This document shows positions 40,411 through 54,456 of a stretch of 64,000 nucleotides of DNA, piece by piece. Position numbers and translations under genes: made by a program. The notes under the pieces are model-generated. The model had not been told where the DNA came from. It ran no database searches and worked only from the letters and a program-made list of their open reading frames with translations. The stretch covers positions 6,076,495 to 6,140,494 of the forward strand of contig SSBO01000003.1 of NCBI GenBank assembly GCA_005281725.1, in the 5' to 3' direction. This stretch comes from Wuchereria bancrofti. Lineage: Eukaryota; Nematoda; Chromadorea; Rhabditida; Onchocercidae. Each line of letters starts with the position of its first letter. Positions within the stretch are counted from its first letter, which is position 1.

Positions 40411-43400
40411 GATGCCTTAGTAAACAATGAGAAACAATATAGAGTCTGTCGATCCCTCAACACCTGTTGCTGATCAGAAATAAAAGAGCAAATATCGCAC
40501 GAAACACAGTTGTTGCTCAATTCAGCTAATAACCCTTAACCTTTGTCTTTCAAATACTGGTCTTATACGCTTTCATACTGACATTGTTGATCTCAATCCA
40601 TTTTCGATATTTGATTCAGTCAAGAACTGAAACAAAATATTTGTTACTGTGATTGATCAAATTTTTCATCTTATCATTAAACTTTCAACAGAACTTTAAT
40701 TGAATGGATTTTTGCACAAAAATCTAGAAAGAAGAATGAAACCAATGGGAGGTAAAGTGTCTATTGCCCTCAAATCAAATGAAACTTGAGAAAGAATTAA
40801 TCATTCAATTATCTCTTTAACATACTAGAATAATGTATAATTTGAACATTGGATTAAACGAACGAAAAGAGCGAAGCAAATTTACACATCGAATTTCTTT
40901 CTCCAACAAAAACTTTATTACTTATATTGAATTGAAGCAGAAAAAAATATATACAGCACTGAAATCACTCTTATCATTTACCACACACCAAATATTTTCT
41001 CGGTTCTATAACAGTTTATTTGTACGTAATAAATTTGTCTTGTTATCTTTTCGTTAAATTTTAAAAATGTGTAACTTCCTATTAGTGATAAATGTTGGAA
41101 ATCAACTGATAAGCACCAGCTCATTTTGAGAGAATGACTGAAACATATAACTTTGACAAACCACTTGCAAAAAGATTGCAATTATTACTTTTGTATAACA
41201 GATTTACATTTCTTTTTAAACGAATCATTTTCAGAGGAAGATAGTCCGTTCGCAAAAAAAAATGATGACGGACTTCTTTTTCCTTTTCTCCGTTTTTCAT
41301 TCATAATTGTTCAGTGAATTTCGCATTTTTGTTATCATATAAATGCTAATTGATAAAATGTCTCGTTTTCACGCAAAATTTAGATTGCTGAAAAATACGG
41401 AAGTAAATTTCGTTTTTTTTTTTAAGATAAAGACGTAATAATTATCGTTTTTACTGCGATTATTTTGCTACAAATCTCTGCGCTCTTTCAGCACTAGCAA
41501 AGTTGGGAGGTTATCAAATAATGACTTTGTATTCTGTCTCGATAGTTAGTTCAAAGAATATGCATAATATGTTCTTTGATCATAGCTGTTCTGAAATATT
41601 TTAAAATCATTATCGATACTCTGAAGCATTTATAACGAACAATCAATAAACAATATTTTCTTATTGATTTAAATGGGAATATCTCTTCCTTGTAAGAAAA
41701 AAATTTCTAGTTGATAAACAGTGAACTTAGTTTGTGAGTTCATTTTTGTTGCCTAATTACAAATTCATTTCAATTCTTCACTTTAAGAATGTATTGCTGG
41801 ATGATTCGTATTTATAAATGAGAAAAATGAAAAGCTGATTTTTGACTTTTCAAAAATATCGATTTAACTTACTCAATTAGAGCTTATATCCAATTTAAAC
41901 TTCATTATTTCCTCAGTTTTTAAAAAGAAATATGAAAAGAAAGAAAAAAAAGAGACTGAATTGAGAACATATTGATAAAGACCTTGCAGAAAGGACTTAC
42001 TACATTTTTTGTTATAATGCTCAATTTTATTTGCTATTCGGTAATTAATGTAAAAAGAAAATTTACATTAAGACCTAATTGGGTAGAAAGGTAAAATTTT
42101 TTCTATAAGCAATAATTTTTCTCATTTTATTAATCTTTCTGCGTTTTTGAGAAATTTGTTAAAAACTGAATTTTATGAAATTTTGTAAACTTAAATATTC
42201 TCTCAATTTAGATTCATGAAGTGACCACATAGAAATGCTTAATTTTTGCAATTTTACAAAGTTTTTATGCATTCATTTTAGCTTTGTATGAAAGATGAAA
42301 TTGAACTGGAAGAAAATTGAAGTTTTCTCAAGTTTAAATCTATGAAAATCCTATCTTGATAAATTTTTGGCAAGTTTAGAAGAATTGCAAAAACTGGTAA
42401 TCCAAACTCTAATTTTGTGAAATTTCTATATCCTACCTTTCAAATGCTAATTTTCATTCCATAGATGTCTATGGAGTGAAATTTAACGTGATTGAAGTTT
42501 TTTAGAACAAACCATAGATATTCGATCCTTTGAATGCTGCACTCCCTATAGTTTGTTAAATGAAATCACTCGCTTATTACTGAAATCACTCTTTTAAACT
42601 TGCTTAGTAATATTGATGGCTGATTGTCCACTTCTGATTTAACTGAATACTTCACAAACTGATTGGTTTCGAAATTTCAACATCTATCCCTGCTCCATTA
42701 CGAATGGTAATCTAAAATGCACCACTATCAACCAAAGTAATAATTAAACCAGTGAATTTTTAACAAAGTTTTAGCAAAAGTCATTTGCTTTGATTTCGGA
42801 GTTTTTTTTCTTCTTTAATACCACTGATGCATAAAAATTGCATCCATATTTCAAGAGATCATCGAGTGCGATCGGACCGAATTGACGTTGTGATCAGAAA
42901 AAGTGCAGTAGGAGGAAAAGGAGAAGGAGAAAGAATACGAAATAATACTATAAATCTCTCATGTCCTCCGACAATCTGTGTTCAGAGAAGATAGGATAAG
43001 CACAACGACTGTCATTTCATTCCCTCAGTACGTTTCCAATCATCTCTTATTTAATTTAAGTTTCGAATTTTTCTAATAAATATCTTGTCTTCTATTCTGG
43101 AATAGAAAGTAACAATTACCTACAGTTGTTCGATTTTGCTTAAAATGACGCTGAGCATTACAATTTCATTGTAATATTTTGCACTTCAAGAGAAGCTTCT
43201 GAAATTTCCTGTAGTTTTAACATTGTTTTTAAATTTTAATTTTTATGGAAAACTTAATAAAATAAAATTTGATTTTAGTTTTAGCAAAGCACATATCCTC
43301 AATTAATTATTTTGAAATCAGCCGTTGTATACTTGAAAATAGTGGTTCGAATTTGATGATAACTAGTTATCTTTTTGAAAAAGGATTTAATTATTTTTAT

Positions 43401-46263
43401 TTTTGTTTGTTTTTTCGGACTTTGCTGCAAAAAGAAAAAAAAAAAAACTGGATATCTATTCTTTTGTGAGTGTTCCTTTGCTAGCATTTCTATTGTTACT
43501 ATTAATCAACGAAATGGTCAAATCCTTTTCAAAAAATCGTTAAAGCGAAAATTTTCATTCTAAAATCTCTGTGCTGTCTTCTACATATTTTCATATAATC
43601 AGTCATTCTTCCTTCTTTTCATTCTTCTTTAATCGCAATTCGACAATATCAGCTATTGCTGAGAAGTAATTTCTTCTTGTGCTATGGAATTTCTCATTCA
43701 AATGTCTCAACATTTCCAGCAAATATTCTAAGCATAAAATAAGAAAAAAATCTTCACCAGATCAATGGATCCTGTTGCATACAAAAAAAGAAAATATTGA
43801 ATTTGCTTTTTTTTTAAACATTTCCCAATGAAAGTATTATTTTTTTTTCTCTTCCTGAAAGTATATTTCTCTTATACTATGCATTCAGAGACAACAATAT
43901 GTGCAATGTACTCACAGACAAGCAAAAGCATAAAAGTTTCGTTTCTTCGAAATGAAGCTGAAAATAAGCAAATTTACCGATACCGCCGGAAGGCATTTTA
44001 CTTATATTTTAAGTGCATCAGGATCCACCCACACATAAATAAAAACGCATAAACATAAATTTTTGCATGTATTGCTTGCGATATCGACGCTACCCGCTGA
44101 AGCAGAATGATGAACGGAATAACTTCAAATACGTCATGATGAAAATCAGGCTTTGTCTGTCCTGCAATGACAACTTATCAAATAGTAGTGGGAATTTCAA
44201 GTTTTTTTCTTTCACACAAATAAAATTGGTTTTTATAGTGCTTTCATTCCTTTTTCTTTAACTCATCTTCTAGATTTCAAAAAAACCTGGGATAAAATTT
44301 AAAAAAAAAAAAGAAACTTCTTAATAATAGTTTAGTAATAGGAACAGTTACATATTAACTTTTAATTTTAAAAATTTCTTTATCAGCTTTTCTTTCTCAA
44401 ACATTTTCATTCATCAGATATGTAATGTACGAACAGGGAGGGTTGCAATAATAATTATCGTCGTTTTGTCTTATATATTATTTTTTATCTTTATATGCTA
44501 TGCCGATTTCTCTGCTAGCACTACCGCCATTAACCTTTAAACTCAATCAATGTTCGTATCAGGTGTACCCAAATGTCGTATATATACGTTTCCAAAAATC
44601 ATCAAACTAGAATTTCCTTTAAGATAGAACTTTATATATCAAATCCTTGGATTTCAAAACATTTAAAGTAAACTAGTGAAATAATTCAAAAGCTTGGGAA
44701 ATGAAAATCGAAATTGCAAAACAATAATGAAAAGCGGTTCCTTAACTTCGATTGCAACCAATGATAAGGATCAGATGGACAGAACATCAAAAATTTGAAT
44801 CGAAAACATTTGCCGAAATTTATAATAATTGGGGGTGAAGTAAGAAATCAAATCTGAATCAAAGAGGAATGTAAAACAGCTATCCGAGAAAACAAAGTGA
44901 CATGTTGTTCCTTTGCGCCTCATCGGGATGCTGTTGTTGCATCTCATTGCGCTCTATTCATGTAAGCGCTATTGTGCTCCATTGCGCTCCATTAACACGC
45001 TGCTTAATTAACTAAATTGACTTACAGCGTTATTTATATCGCTTAATTTTAATCTTTCATACTAAGTCAACGCATTGTTGACCTTTAATTTTAACTCAAT
45101 AAATTTTGTGAAGGACTCCAGAAAAGACCATTCAGCATCTACTACCTTTTTAAAATTGCACTTCTTGATTTTTAAATTTTTTACAACGTATTTTACCTCT
45201 GCACTTTATTTCTCAACAATTAACTGCTTTGCTTTATTAGACTATTACCTTGACTTTTCTTATTTAACACAGTCTTTTTCCATGTTACCTTTCAGTATGC
45301 GTTATTCATGTAAATATGTTATTTCACTACTGCCAAATTGACTTGCATTATAATATAGCGCTTTTGCGCTCTGTGCATTAGTTGATAGCTAAAGATTCAT
45401 TGTCTTGAGATTTGCACAACCATCTGTCAATATATAAGGTCAAACAAGGTGAACTCATAATTGAAATTATTATTTCCTATAGATTGTAATTGAAACCGCT
45501 AGTGACACACTGTTTAAGTGAACAATCTATCAATTTATGTGGGGTGATTTCAATAATTTCAAAATTCCTATCCAACGTAATTTTTCTTTTCGGTTGAATT
45601 ATCTTTGAGCTTGTTTTCGAAAATTTCTTCATATAACATTTTCAGCACTTAAGTCAATTACTTTTTTTGAATTTTCCAAGGACACAGCTTTGATGATTTT
45701 TAGACTATTGTCATAATAGAATTGCTTTACTTTTTTCAGAGGTGTGATTTAATTATATGAACCACAGGTGTAAATAATGAATTCCATTTTATTGGCCTAT
45801 TTTTAATTTCATTGAGTCGCTATCGTAATTAGACTTTTTTCAATTATTTTGCTCAATTATATCTAAATTAAGGTAAGTCAGATGTTTTTTAATATTCAAT
45901 ACTATACGCCACGTAAAACTTTCTACCGATATTGAACAAAAGTCTCCAAATTCATTTTTTTTTTTTTGATGGATCTGCTACGTTAAAATTATCGACACAA
46001 AAAATTTAACTAATGATTTGTGTTTGTTAAAAATTTAAATTCAAGCTTGAAATCGAAGTCGAACTTGAAATGCAATAAATAAAATTAATAAGAAATTTAT
46101 ACAGATCATTCATTTTTATTTTTGAAAATCTACAAGAATTACTGATCATAATATTGTTGCAGTATTGTTGCGATATTATAATTGCGCTAAACTTTCCAAC
46201 TTTTTATGCAATACTTCATTAAATTTTTGAATTGTCAAATCTTCTTCAACTTTTTTTCAATTT
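40411..46263. other. 5.9-kb stretch without a recognised gene
   Basis: This lies between two divergent gene starts. It is very AT-rich with many homopolymer runs. Open frames at 43828-44052, 44067-44261 and 45075-45341 have no family resemblance and no flanking splice pattern. Around 44920-45000 and 45355-45380 short GCGCT-containing units (such as CATTGCGCTC) recur. It may hold regulatory sequence for the Patched-related gene or an unrecognised fast-evolving gene. Confidence 0.5.
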
Positions 46264-46265
46264 AG
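46264..46265 (+). promoter_or_regulatory. Probable trans-splice acceptor, Patched-related gene
   Basis: A T-rich run ending CAATTTAG lies 5 nt before the ATG at 46271, the usual arrangement for spliced-leader addition in nematodes. Confidence 0.5.
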
Positions 46266-46270
46266 ATAAA

Positions 46271-49200
46271 ATGCGATCTTTGGAAGGCATTTATCGACGT
46301 TATGGACGTTTTGTAGCCATACATCCTATTCCCTTTCTAGTAAGAGCTATCGCTTTATACACATTGCTTAATTTAGTAGGAATTTATAATAGTTAATTCT
46401 ACCAATAGAAGAGATCGAGAATTTATTTTAAACCTTTAATTTTCCAGAAGCTTCTTTTTCTCCTGATAAGAGTGATAATGACATAGTAGTGATAGTGGAT
46501 AAAATCTTAGCTTGTCGAAAATTTTTCATAGTAGTGAGAAAAAAATTGCAAATCTTCAAAGTTAAGATTAACATGCAAAATTCATAACTGATTTTAATTA
46601 AAATTTAGCTATTGCCTCTTCTCACAACGTTCTTTTCGACTGTTGGATTGTTTCGCTTTCATATTGATAATGATATCTGGAATATTTATTCGCCGATAAA
46701 TGGATTATCTCGTGCAGAGGAAAAGGCATTGGAACGTTTTGAATATGCTAGCGGTGTGCATCATTACAGAGTAACTATTTAAATTTAAAATGTAAATTAA
46801 GAAAATTAAGTAGAAAAGTTGATTTCTTACTTTCCTTACGTAAATTTTCCCTGTTTTCAGTTGTAATTTATACTCTTTTCTATTATTTTAATAAGAAACT
46901 ACATCATAACTCTATGCAGACAAAATTAAGACATAGAATTTCGAGATTTACAACCTTTTCGAAAGTCCTCGAAAATCTTTTTGAAAGTTTATAGAAAGAA
47001 TCTCTTGAATAACATTTGTGCCAAGAGAAGGAGATCTAATTTGTTTAGTCCATTAAAACTGTGAAAATAACGAAATTTATGAGCCTGTAAAATGTGATCA
47101 TTGAAAGTTCTTTTTGTTGAAAATTAATTGGCTTTCACTCGGTTAACTGAGACGTCTACAATCATCGCTAAATGTTGTTCAGTTGATTAACGACGAATAG
47201 AGAAATAATAAGATGACCGTTTTAAAGTGTTTCGAGAATCTTAAATTTATCTTGCAATAAAAAAATAAATTTGTGATGCTTTGGGAAAAGATTATGGTGG
47301 AAATTTGAATAGGGCCGCATACCTTATTGAAGGCTGTCTTTTGTTTGTTTCCTTTATTAGTATGAGAATTATACTTCGGGAAGTCAATTACAATTGAAAA
47401 GAAATTTTTGAAAGTGTTAAAAACAAACAGCGAAGATTCCCTCACACCAACTTCAGATTTTTGCATAGGAATTTGTTTTTCTCGTGCACTATTTATTGTG
47501 ATATTGTGGTGGGACTTTTTTCAGATAGTATTTATGGGACTCTATAACATTTGACATAAATTTTATCAGTTGGTCAGATGCTATCTTGATTGACTTCCTA
47601 CTGTTCCCTAAACTTGAAGCTTCGGGATCACTCATCGGGAATTTTATGCAATGCATCAGGCAAGAAAATAAACAGAGTCTGGCCAAGGGTAACAGAAAGT
47701 ACTGGATTAGTGTTGAACATAGGACCACCACGTATTAAAACAACAGAGTATAGCAATCTGAATGCAATTTATGAATTGCTTCAATTGGTTTTAAGAACAA
47801 AGAAGTAATGAAAGTACTTAGAAAACTTCCGCGAAGAAAGGAATGATTTGTAGCAGAAATTACTTCTACTTGCACTAAAGCAACACTAGTTTAGATGGCC
47901 GTTAATTATTACATACAGTGAACTATTATCTATCACTAAATTTGCATTCATTTTTGTTTGTATTTTTGAAATCTTAAGCAATAATCAAATTATTGATTGA
48001 ATCTTTTGACTTAAATGCAAATATTACTGGAGTTAATTTCATGTTTCAGTTGCAAATTTTGGTAAATCGTAAAGATGGTGGTAATCTGATGAACGATAAC
48101 AGTACAGATAAGATATTAAAGATGGAAAGATTCATAGCCAACAATATAACCATCAATGATGGCTATAATTCTTTTACCTACCGTAATATTTGTGGTGTCT
48201 ATTGCAATGATAGTAATGAGGTCGTTCTCACTTTCATAAAGGTTTATTACTTATTATTTTACAGCATTCCACGTAAATGAACCTCCAGAAATGGATCAGA
48301 GGTACCAAATAGTCGATGGATTAGAAATTTTCAACTGTAATTTATTTTGATTTGAAAGCCAAAGTTAAAATTGAAAAGTTCTTCTGAGACATTTCATACA
48401 CTCAGTGAAAATAGTTACGTTTCTGTCTTATATGAAGGTATCGGTGTCAAATTTCCAGATAGCAATCAATATGAATGGTCGATCTTCATCATCAATAGCT
48501 TTTACATTCCCAAAGGCTCGAATATTTGAGAAATATATCTTCATGGGGTATCGACTATTTCTCACTTCCAGCTAATTTTAAAACTTGATTGTTAAAAATG
48601 TGAAGCGTTTTTATCTTGTTAGATTAGAAAAACGGGTGCTATGTGCATTGAATGTTTTCTACAATACTAAAGATTTCCAGATGCATTTTTAGTTTTAAAA
48701 TTCACTTTTTGTAAGAGCAATTTTCTTTAAAATCGTACTATTATCATTTCTATATATTCAGATACTCAGTTGGTGATCTGCATTATTCCGAGCAGGATAC
48801 AACTGTTGTTGATGGCTTCAAACTCTTCATATTGCATTTTATGGTTAGAAATGATACCAAAATTTAATGCTGGAAATTTATGGACTTATGATTTAAGAAT
48901 TAATTTTTAATTTTTGAACAGGTAGATCTGAATCTTCCACAAGGTAAAAGAATCACGAAGAATTTTGAATCACAGCTGCGAACATTGCTTATGTTGGCTA
49001 CCTATGAATCTGAGGTAAAGAAATATTGAATGCCCCCAAGAAAAGTTTTAAAATGCGGGAAAAATAAGATTATTGTTCTATATAAAAAAATTTAAAAATT
49101 AAATACAAAAAAGAAAGTTGAAATTAGAGTGAAATATATTTTTTGAAAATTTTACTCCTATTGAAACTAAGGTTCCTTATTTTCTGCTCATAATTAAATA

Positions 49201-52200
49201 AGGTTTTTACTATTTGGATTCTTTCGTTTTGCTCTAAAAAAAAATGAAAATTTTTAGTACTGAGACTTCTTAAAGATTTCAAAGGTTTCTACTATTTGGA
49301 TTCTTTCGTTTTGGTCTAAAAAAAATGCAAGAGACTTCTCAAAGATTTCAGAAATGTAAAACGGAAATTTCAGGATCTAGAATATGCTCTATTCAGCAGA
49401 GATCGCGAAATTGAAGAACAGCAACAAATAACTCTTGCTGCTTTACCATTTCTCGGTGTAACTGCTTTGATGTTGGTTGCATTTATGGTCATTAGCTTGA
49501 CCGATTTTCCATTCAGAAATAGCCAACACATTGAGGTGAAATATTCCAAGAATTCTCTGAATAGCATTCACTATTAATTAGCATTATGATTATGCGTGGG
49601 CAATTATTCATTTCGAGGTGTAACTACTACTGCTGTAATTCAATCTTTGTCATTTCAGGCTATTTTTGCGGTGCTTTCTCCGGTGATGGCATTGATTACT
49701 TCTTGGGGTATTTTATGGGGTGTCGGTTTACCCTTTTCCAACATTTTAACTGTTGTACCTTTTCTCGTCATTACAATTGGCGTTGATGATGCTTTTCTCA
49801 TATTAGCTGCTTGGAGGCATTCAAAGTAAGCGTCTGCTCGTCCTTAAGTACCAACCTTTCGATACAATGATTTAAGAATATGATTTTAATTACGAGCCAA
49901 TTTTTATATGAATGACTTGTAATATATATTGCAGCCCAGCTTCTGATGTCGAAACACGAATAGGTGAAACACTGACTCATTCCGGTACAAGCGTGACAGT
50001 AACTTCGCTTACCGATGTATTATGCTTCATGGTCGGACTGTTTTCGAATCTACCTGTTGTACGATTATTTTGTATTTATACTTCCGTGGCAATTATGATT
50101 GACTTCATTTACCAGGTATTCTGTATAAATCAATATTCATAATTTAGTATTTATACTTCCGTGGTAATTATGATTGACTTCATTTAGTTTAGAGAATTGG
50201 CTTAGAGGAGTCTCAAATACATGTTCAATCATTAAATAAAGAGATAATAGAAATAAGAAGTGAGATTAATTTGGTGCAAAGTGACTACAGGCGGAATGGA
50301 GCTATTTGAATAACTTGAAAAGACTTACAAAGCTTATGAAGAAATATTTGAGAGATAATTCTTTAGTGTTAGCTGGTCAGATCAAAAACTTTGACGCTAT
50401 AAATGATCACAGTGTATTCTTATTTTTCCAGTGGCAAAGATTTGCAAATATTCAATTATAATTTTAACTTACAATTTTAAGCTTAACTTAATCTGTGGCT
50501 TATACCGGAATTTTTACCAGACGAAATTTTTTGGATTCATTATATTTAATTTCTCTAAAATGTTAAGAAAAAAAAGGTTTTATTACAGATTACATTTTTT
50601 ATTGCTTTTGTTGCGTTCAGTGGAAGACAAAAAGTAAATCATCCCGGCGAAAAGGCATTATATTCTGAGCAAGTAAGGCGTTAAATTCTATTGTTAATTA
50701 GAAAGATACGTTTCATGACAAACGAATTGTTTAGAGATTTGACTTAACTCTCCAACTGTGATATAGCTTGAAATTTATGAGACTGATTCTACTTGACAGA
50801 AATTTTAACTCACTTGAAGGATTTTAACAACATTTTCGTCTGTGATATCGTAATCAGCGAAATCTTTGATATCTTTTTTTTGTAGAATCTTAAATCCAGA
50901 AACATCCTAGATGGTTTGTGGTCAAAAATTGAACAGAAAGATTCGCATAAATTGTACTCTGTTGACGTTAGTATTACAAAATATTGCTTGTCTGGTGACA
51001 ATTCTTTATCACTAAAAATGATGAGGAAAACATCGAAAAAAAATGAAATTATCCTACAGAAGCTTGTCAATATCCTTCATCTGCCATTTACAAAATTCGT
51101 TGTCGTTGCTGCATTTATTACTCATATAATCGTAAGTCAAGCAGAAATACTTTTTTTTTTACATTTTTTTTTTTACATTTTTTTTTTCTTTTACACTTAA
51201 GTCGAAATGAGAGAAAGTTAATTGGAAAGAAATATGAATTCATTTCAGATATTCTAATGCTTGTAAATACTAAACCTTAAAGTTAATACTTTGAAGGTTG
51301 CGAGGTGCTAACGTTGAGAGTTCTCTTTGATTTGAGTGATTTTTTCGTTTGAACTCATTTTGCTCAAACTTGTGCATTGCTGATTTCCTCTAATCTCCCA
51401 AATTCAAATAGAACTTAAATTACAACTTTAGGTGATATCATATCTTTGCACCAAAGTGAATACAGATTTTGATATGGAAAATTTGTACATGGAAAATTCA
51501 AGTATGAATGCCATTTCACGACAACTACAACGTTTTACTCTCAGTGAAGCATTCGTCGTTAATTTTGCTCTTTATCCGATGCCGAATTTTGCTGATGTTT
51601 TCATCCGAAACAAATTCGATCGATTAATTGAAGAGTTAGAAACAATACCAAAATTTGGTATGGGATCAGATGGAACTGTGTTGTGGATTAGGGATTTTGC
51701 TGATGTTAGTAGAATTTATACTGATTTCTTCTATTCCTACAGCATTGAAATTTGGATGACAAAGTAATTGGTTATTGTCGTTGAGCAAGTTCATTTGTTA
51801 TCTTGCAAAATATCCCTAAAACTTGTAGAGTAGGCAAGTAGTCAAAAGAAAATATTTCAAAAATAATTCGTTCCAATAAATTCTGACCGGAACTGAATAA
51901 TTTAATTAGCTCCAGTATCTAATCTTATAATAAATGTTGCAATAGACTATATTCTGCAGGCAGTAGCATTTTGGGATGACGAAAGCAATTTTTGGAGACA
52001 AGACAAATTACTTTCAACATTTCGAGAATACGAAATAGAAGAAAAGTTCATCACCACTGAGTTAGTTTATAATTGATCACATGCAAAATTTGGTGCGCAT
52101 TCGATTGCGACTACGGAATAGTTAATTTATTTGGTAATTATTAGCTTTTATAAAAAAAAAAAAAGTTAATTATTAGCTTCTATAAAAAAAAAAAAAAAAC

Positions 52201-54456
52201 TATAAAAATGTTTTCAATTGGCTGCAGCTTTCTTCAGGAAAGGTTGAATTTTAACTTCACTTTTTTGGAATGTACATTTTTTACTGGCAACCGCATTTGC
52301 TGAGTGCAGACTTTCGAAGAGTTTAGACTAGGAAGTCGTATTTCTGATTGTTGCAAGGAGTGAATTTCAACCTGCGAAGAGATGAGAAAATTTTTCTGTT
52401 CCACCACTGCCCACTGCATGTGTTGGGACATTTGTCGCGTTATTATCATTGGAAAAAAAGAAAATTCAAATGTTTTGTTGGTAGATTTACTACGAGACAT
52501 TTCTTGCAAACATATCGCTTATCTCTTGCTGTTTTCATCTATGAGATGAAAGACTAATTGTGAATATTTTCTATCAAAAATAAAAATGCAGCCAATACCG
52601 GGGAAATATTACGGCAACGATCTAAGGCTAAGCAGAAAAAGTGTCAACGAAAATTGTGCCTAGTTTGATGAATGAATAGGCATTTTTCAGGAAGAGGGCG
52701 GATGGTGTGGAAGTAATTTCCGGTTTTTTTTGGTCAATAACTTACCACAATATGAATAACTTTTTGGATGTACAAGAACTCATGCAGCAAAGGTTTCCTT
52801 CATTTCATTTTATTCGTTACTGTTATTTAATCCACTTTGGTTGAATTTCAATTTCAACTATTCAGCACTTTCAAACATGGAATAAGAGTGTTTTAAAATG
52901 TGTACATCAAAATAAGGTTTCATTTCTTCTCTCTTTATTGCAGAAAATTATCAGTCCTGTAATGATAGTAGTTTACAGTGAAGTGAAAAGCTCAAACAAG
53001 CTTAAATAAATTCTTATGATTAAAATGTGCAACGGTTTGCAAGATTGCTGTATTTGTCGTTTTTCTTCGTCAATATCAGACCGTTAATTTTTTATCAGTT
53101 TTAATTCAGGCGGTCTATAATATCGAAGTATAATAAATTCTTCAATGTTAGCTCTTATCATCCATTGGAAAAAGTTCCTACTGAATCAGCAGCCAGTGCA
53201 GCAACTAATTTTATCCAAACTGCATGTCTGTTAACCTTTTTCTCAAACTTTTGTAATTAATTAGTGAAACATTCTGCATAGTTTTGATTTGACTTGAAAT
53301 TTACGAAGAACCTATGCGTTCAATATGATGGAAAGGATGAAAAAAATGGTATCAATTCAAATTTGAACACATTTTGCTCATAGTTAGCACTTAGATGTGA
53401 ATAAGTTTACAGTTATGTCATATTTTTCAGCATTAAATCTAGAAATCATTGCAGTTTCTGCGGTGATTTTAATGTCAGCCGTAGTTTACTTCTTTATCAC
53501 TGACGTAAGTGCCGTAGTGGCCGTTGTTATTTCCATTCTGTCTATTTGCTTCGGAGCACTTGCGTACTTGCATTTATGGAATGTACGACTGGACGCTATC
53601 TCCCTGATTAGTTTATTGATGAGTATTGGCTTTTCAGTAGATTACAGTGCTCATATCTGTTATCACTATCTCACACAAAAGGTCAACTATTCTGTTCCAT
53701 CATTTCAGATTTATATTTCTAATTCCTATCAGTGATGCATGAATCTCTTTTTTAATTTTTTTGGAAATTTTGATTTCTAATCAATGCATTATAATATGTG
53801 AAATCTGTTGACCTCAGAATTTTGATCAATTTTAAATATATGTTTACGAACATGTAGAACAATAAGAAATCTGAAGAACACTCTCATCAACCCATTTCGA
53901 TCATTGTTGGCTCAGATGCAAATGTCAAAGATTTATCGATATTGCCATCAATTAATAACAACATCCATTGCAATAATTCGAGTACTATTGATACTCGAGC
54001 GAGATTCTTGGTCACATTTAAAAGTGTCGGATGGCCTGTAATTCAATCGGGACTCAGTACTTTAGTAGGTAAGTGATGTCTTTACTTGTCGGGACTTAGT
54101 AGTTTAGTAGGTAAGTGATGCCTTTACTTGTCGTTGGTAATTCTTGTAGAAAATCTTAACAAATTTTTACAATTTTTAATCAATTCTAGCAATATATAAC
54201 TCCAAGATTAAGGACTGGAATGTTCGGAACTTAAGTTTAATAATAATGAACCTTTGAACTGCCTAACAGCGTTTAAAAACTTTCAGGTATATTGCCCATG
54301 GTTATGGTGAAAGCTTACGTAGTTGCCGTATTCTGGAAGACAGTAATATTATTAATTGTATTGGGAATCATTCATGCATTAATCTTGTTACCTGTAATTT
54401 TAATCATTTTTGATGACATAGAATGTTACATGAAGAAATGTTTTCGATCAAAATGA
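46271..54456 (+). CDS. Patched-related (PTR) sterol-sensing-domain transporter
   Basis: RND-like 12-helix membrane protein of the nematode-expanded Patched-related family, linked to cuticle, moulting and lumen functions. Exons: 46271-46339, 46609-46770, 48050-48241, 48459-48547, 48762-48843, 48922-49014, 49374-49535, 49659-49825, 49935-50115, 50589-50633, 50886-51131, 51432-51763, 51960-52060, 52691-52792, 53110-53225, 53431-53681, 53858-54068, 54287-54456; about 915-920 aa. The N-terminus RRYGRFVAIHPIPFL is family-typical. The sterol-sensing domain spans exons 7-10, with GVDDAFLILAAWRH in helix 4 and the GETLTHSGTSVTVTSLTD region after it. The second half repeats this with LMSIGFSVDYSAHICYHYL in helix 10. 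The C-terminal helices end at FDDIECYMKKCFRSK. The exon 12/13 join is the weak point: AA|GTAATT leaves phase 2 but exon 13 reads in phase 0. A GC donor at 51742 with an acceptor at 51963 would restore frame. The particular ptr orthologue is not assigned. Confidence 0.93.
47300..47810. other. Unexplained open region inside intron 2 of the Patched-related gene
   Basis: The 1.28-kb second intron carries overlapping open frames on both strands (minus 47489-47731, plus 47590-47808), with base composition less AT-rich than the rest of the intron. No family recognised. It may be a decayed mobile-element fragment or retroposed piece, or chance. Confidence 0.25.
49202..49352. repeat. About 80-bp tandem duplication in PTR gene intron 6
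   Basis: Two copies beginning GGTTT(T/C)TACTATTTGG and ending GAGACTTCT(T/C)AAAGATTTCA. The second copy lacks about 13 bp and ends near the exon 7 acceptor region. Confidence 0.85.
50072..50186. repeat. 40-bp direct repeat of the PTR gene exon 9 end
   Basis: Copies at 50072-50111 (coding) and 50147-50186 (intron 9), with one mismatch. The intronic copy lacks the ACCAG|GTATTC donor and instead runs into TTTAGTTTAG. Confidence 0.88.
52136..52200. repeat. Tandem duplication ending in A-runs, PTR gene intron 13
   Basis: Two units of TTAATTATTAGCTT(T/C)TATA followed by runs of 12-16 A. A local duplication of an A-tailed segment. Confidence 0.8.
54047..54130. repeat. 42-bp tandem duplication of the PTR gene exon 17 donor
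   Basis: Adjacent 42-bp units (54047-54088, 54089-54130), three mismatches. Each contains TTTAGTAG|GTAAGTGATG, so the 5' splice site and the last 22 coding bases are present twice. Confidence 0.92.

Noticed and set aside
45075..45341. Plus-strand 88-aa Phe/Leu-rich frame
   Set aside because: The composition is what AT-rich DNA yields by chance; no acceptor or start context and no family.
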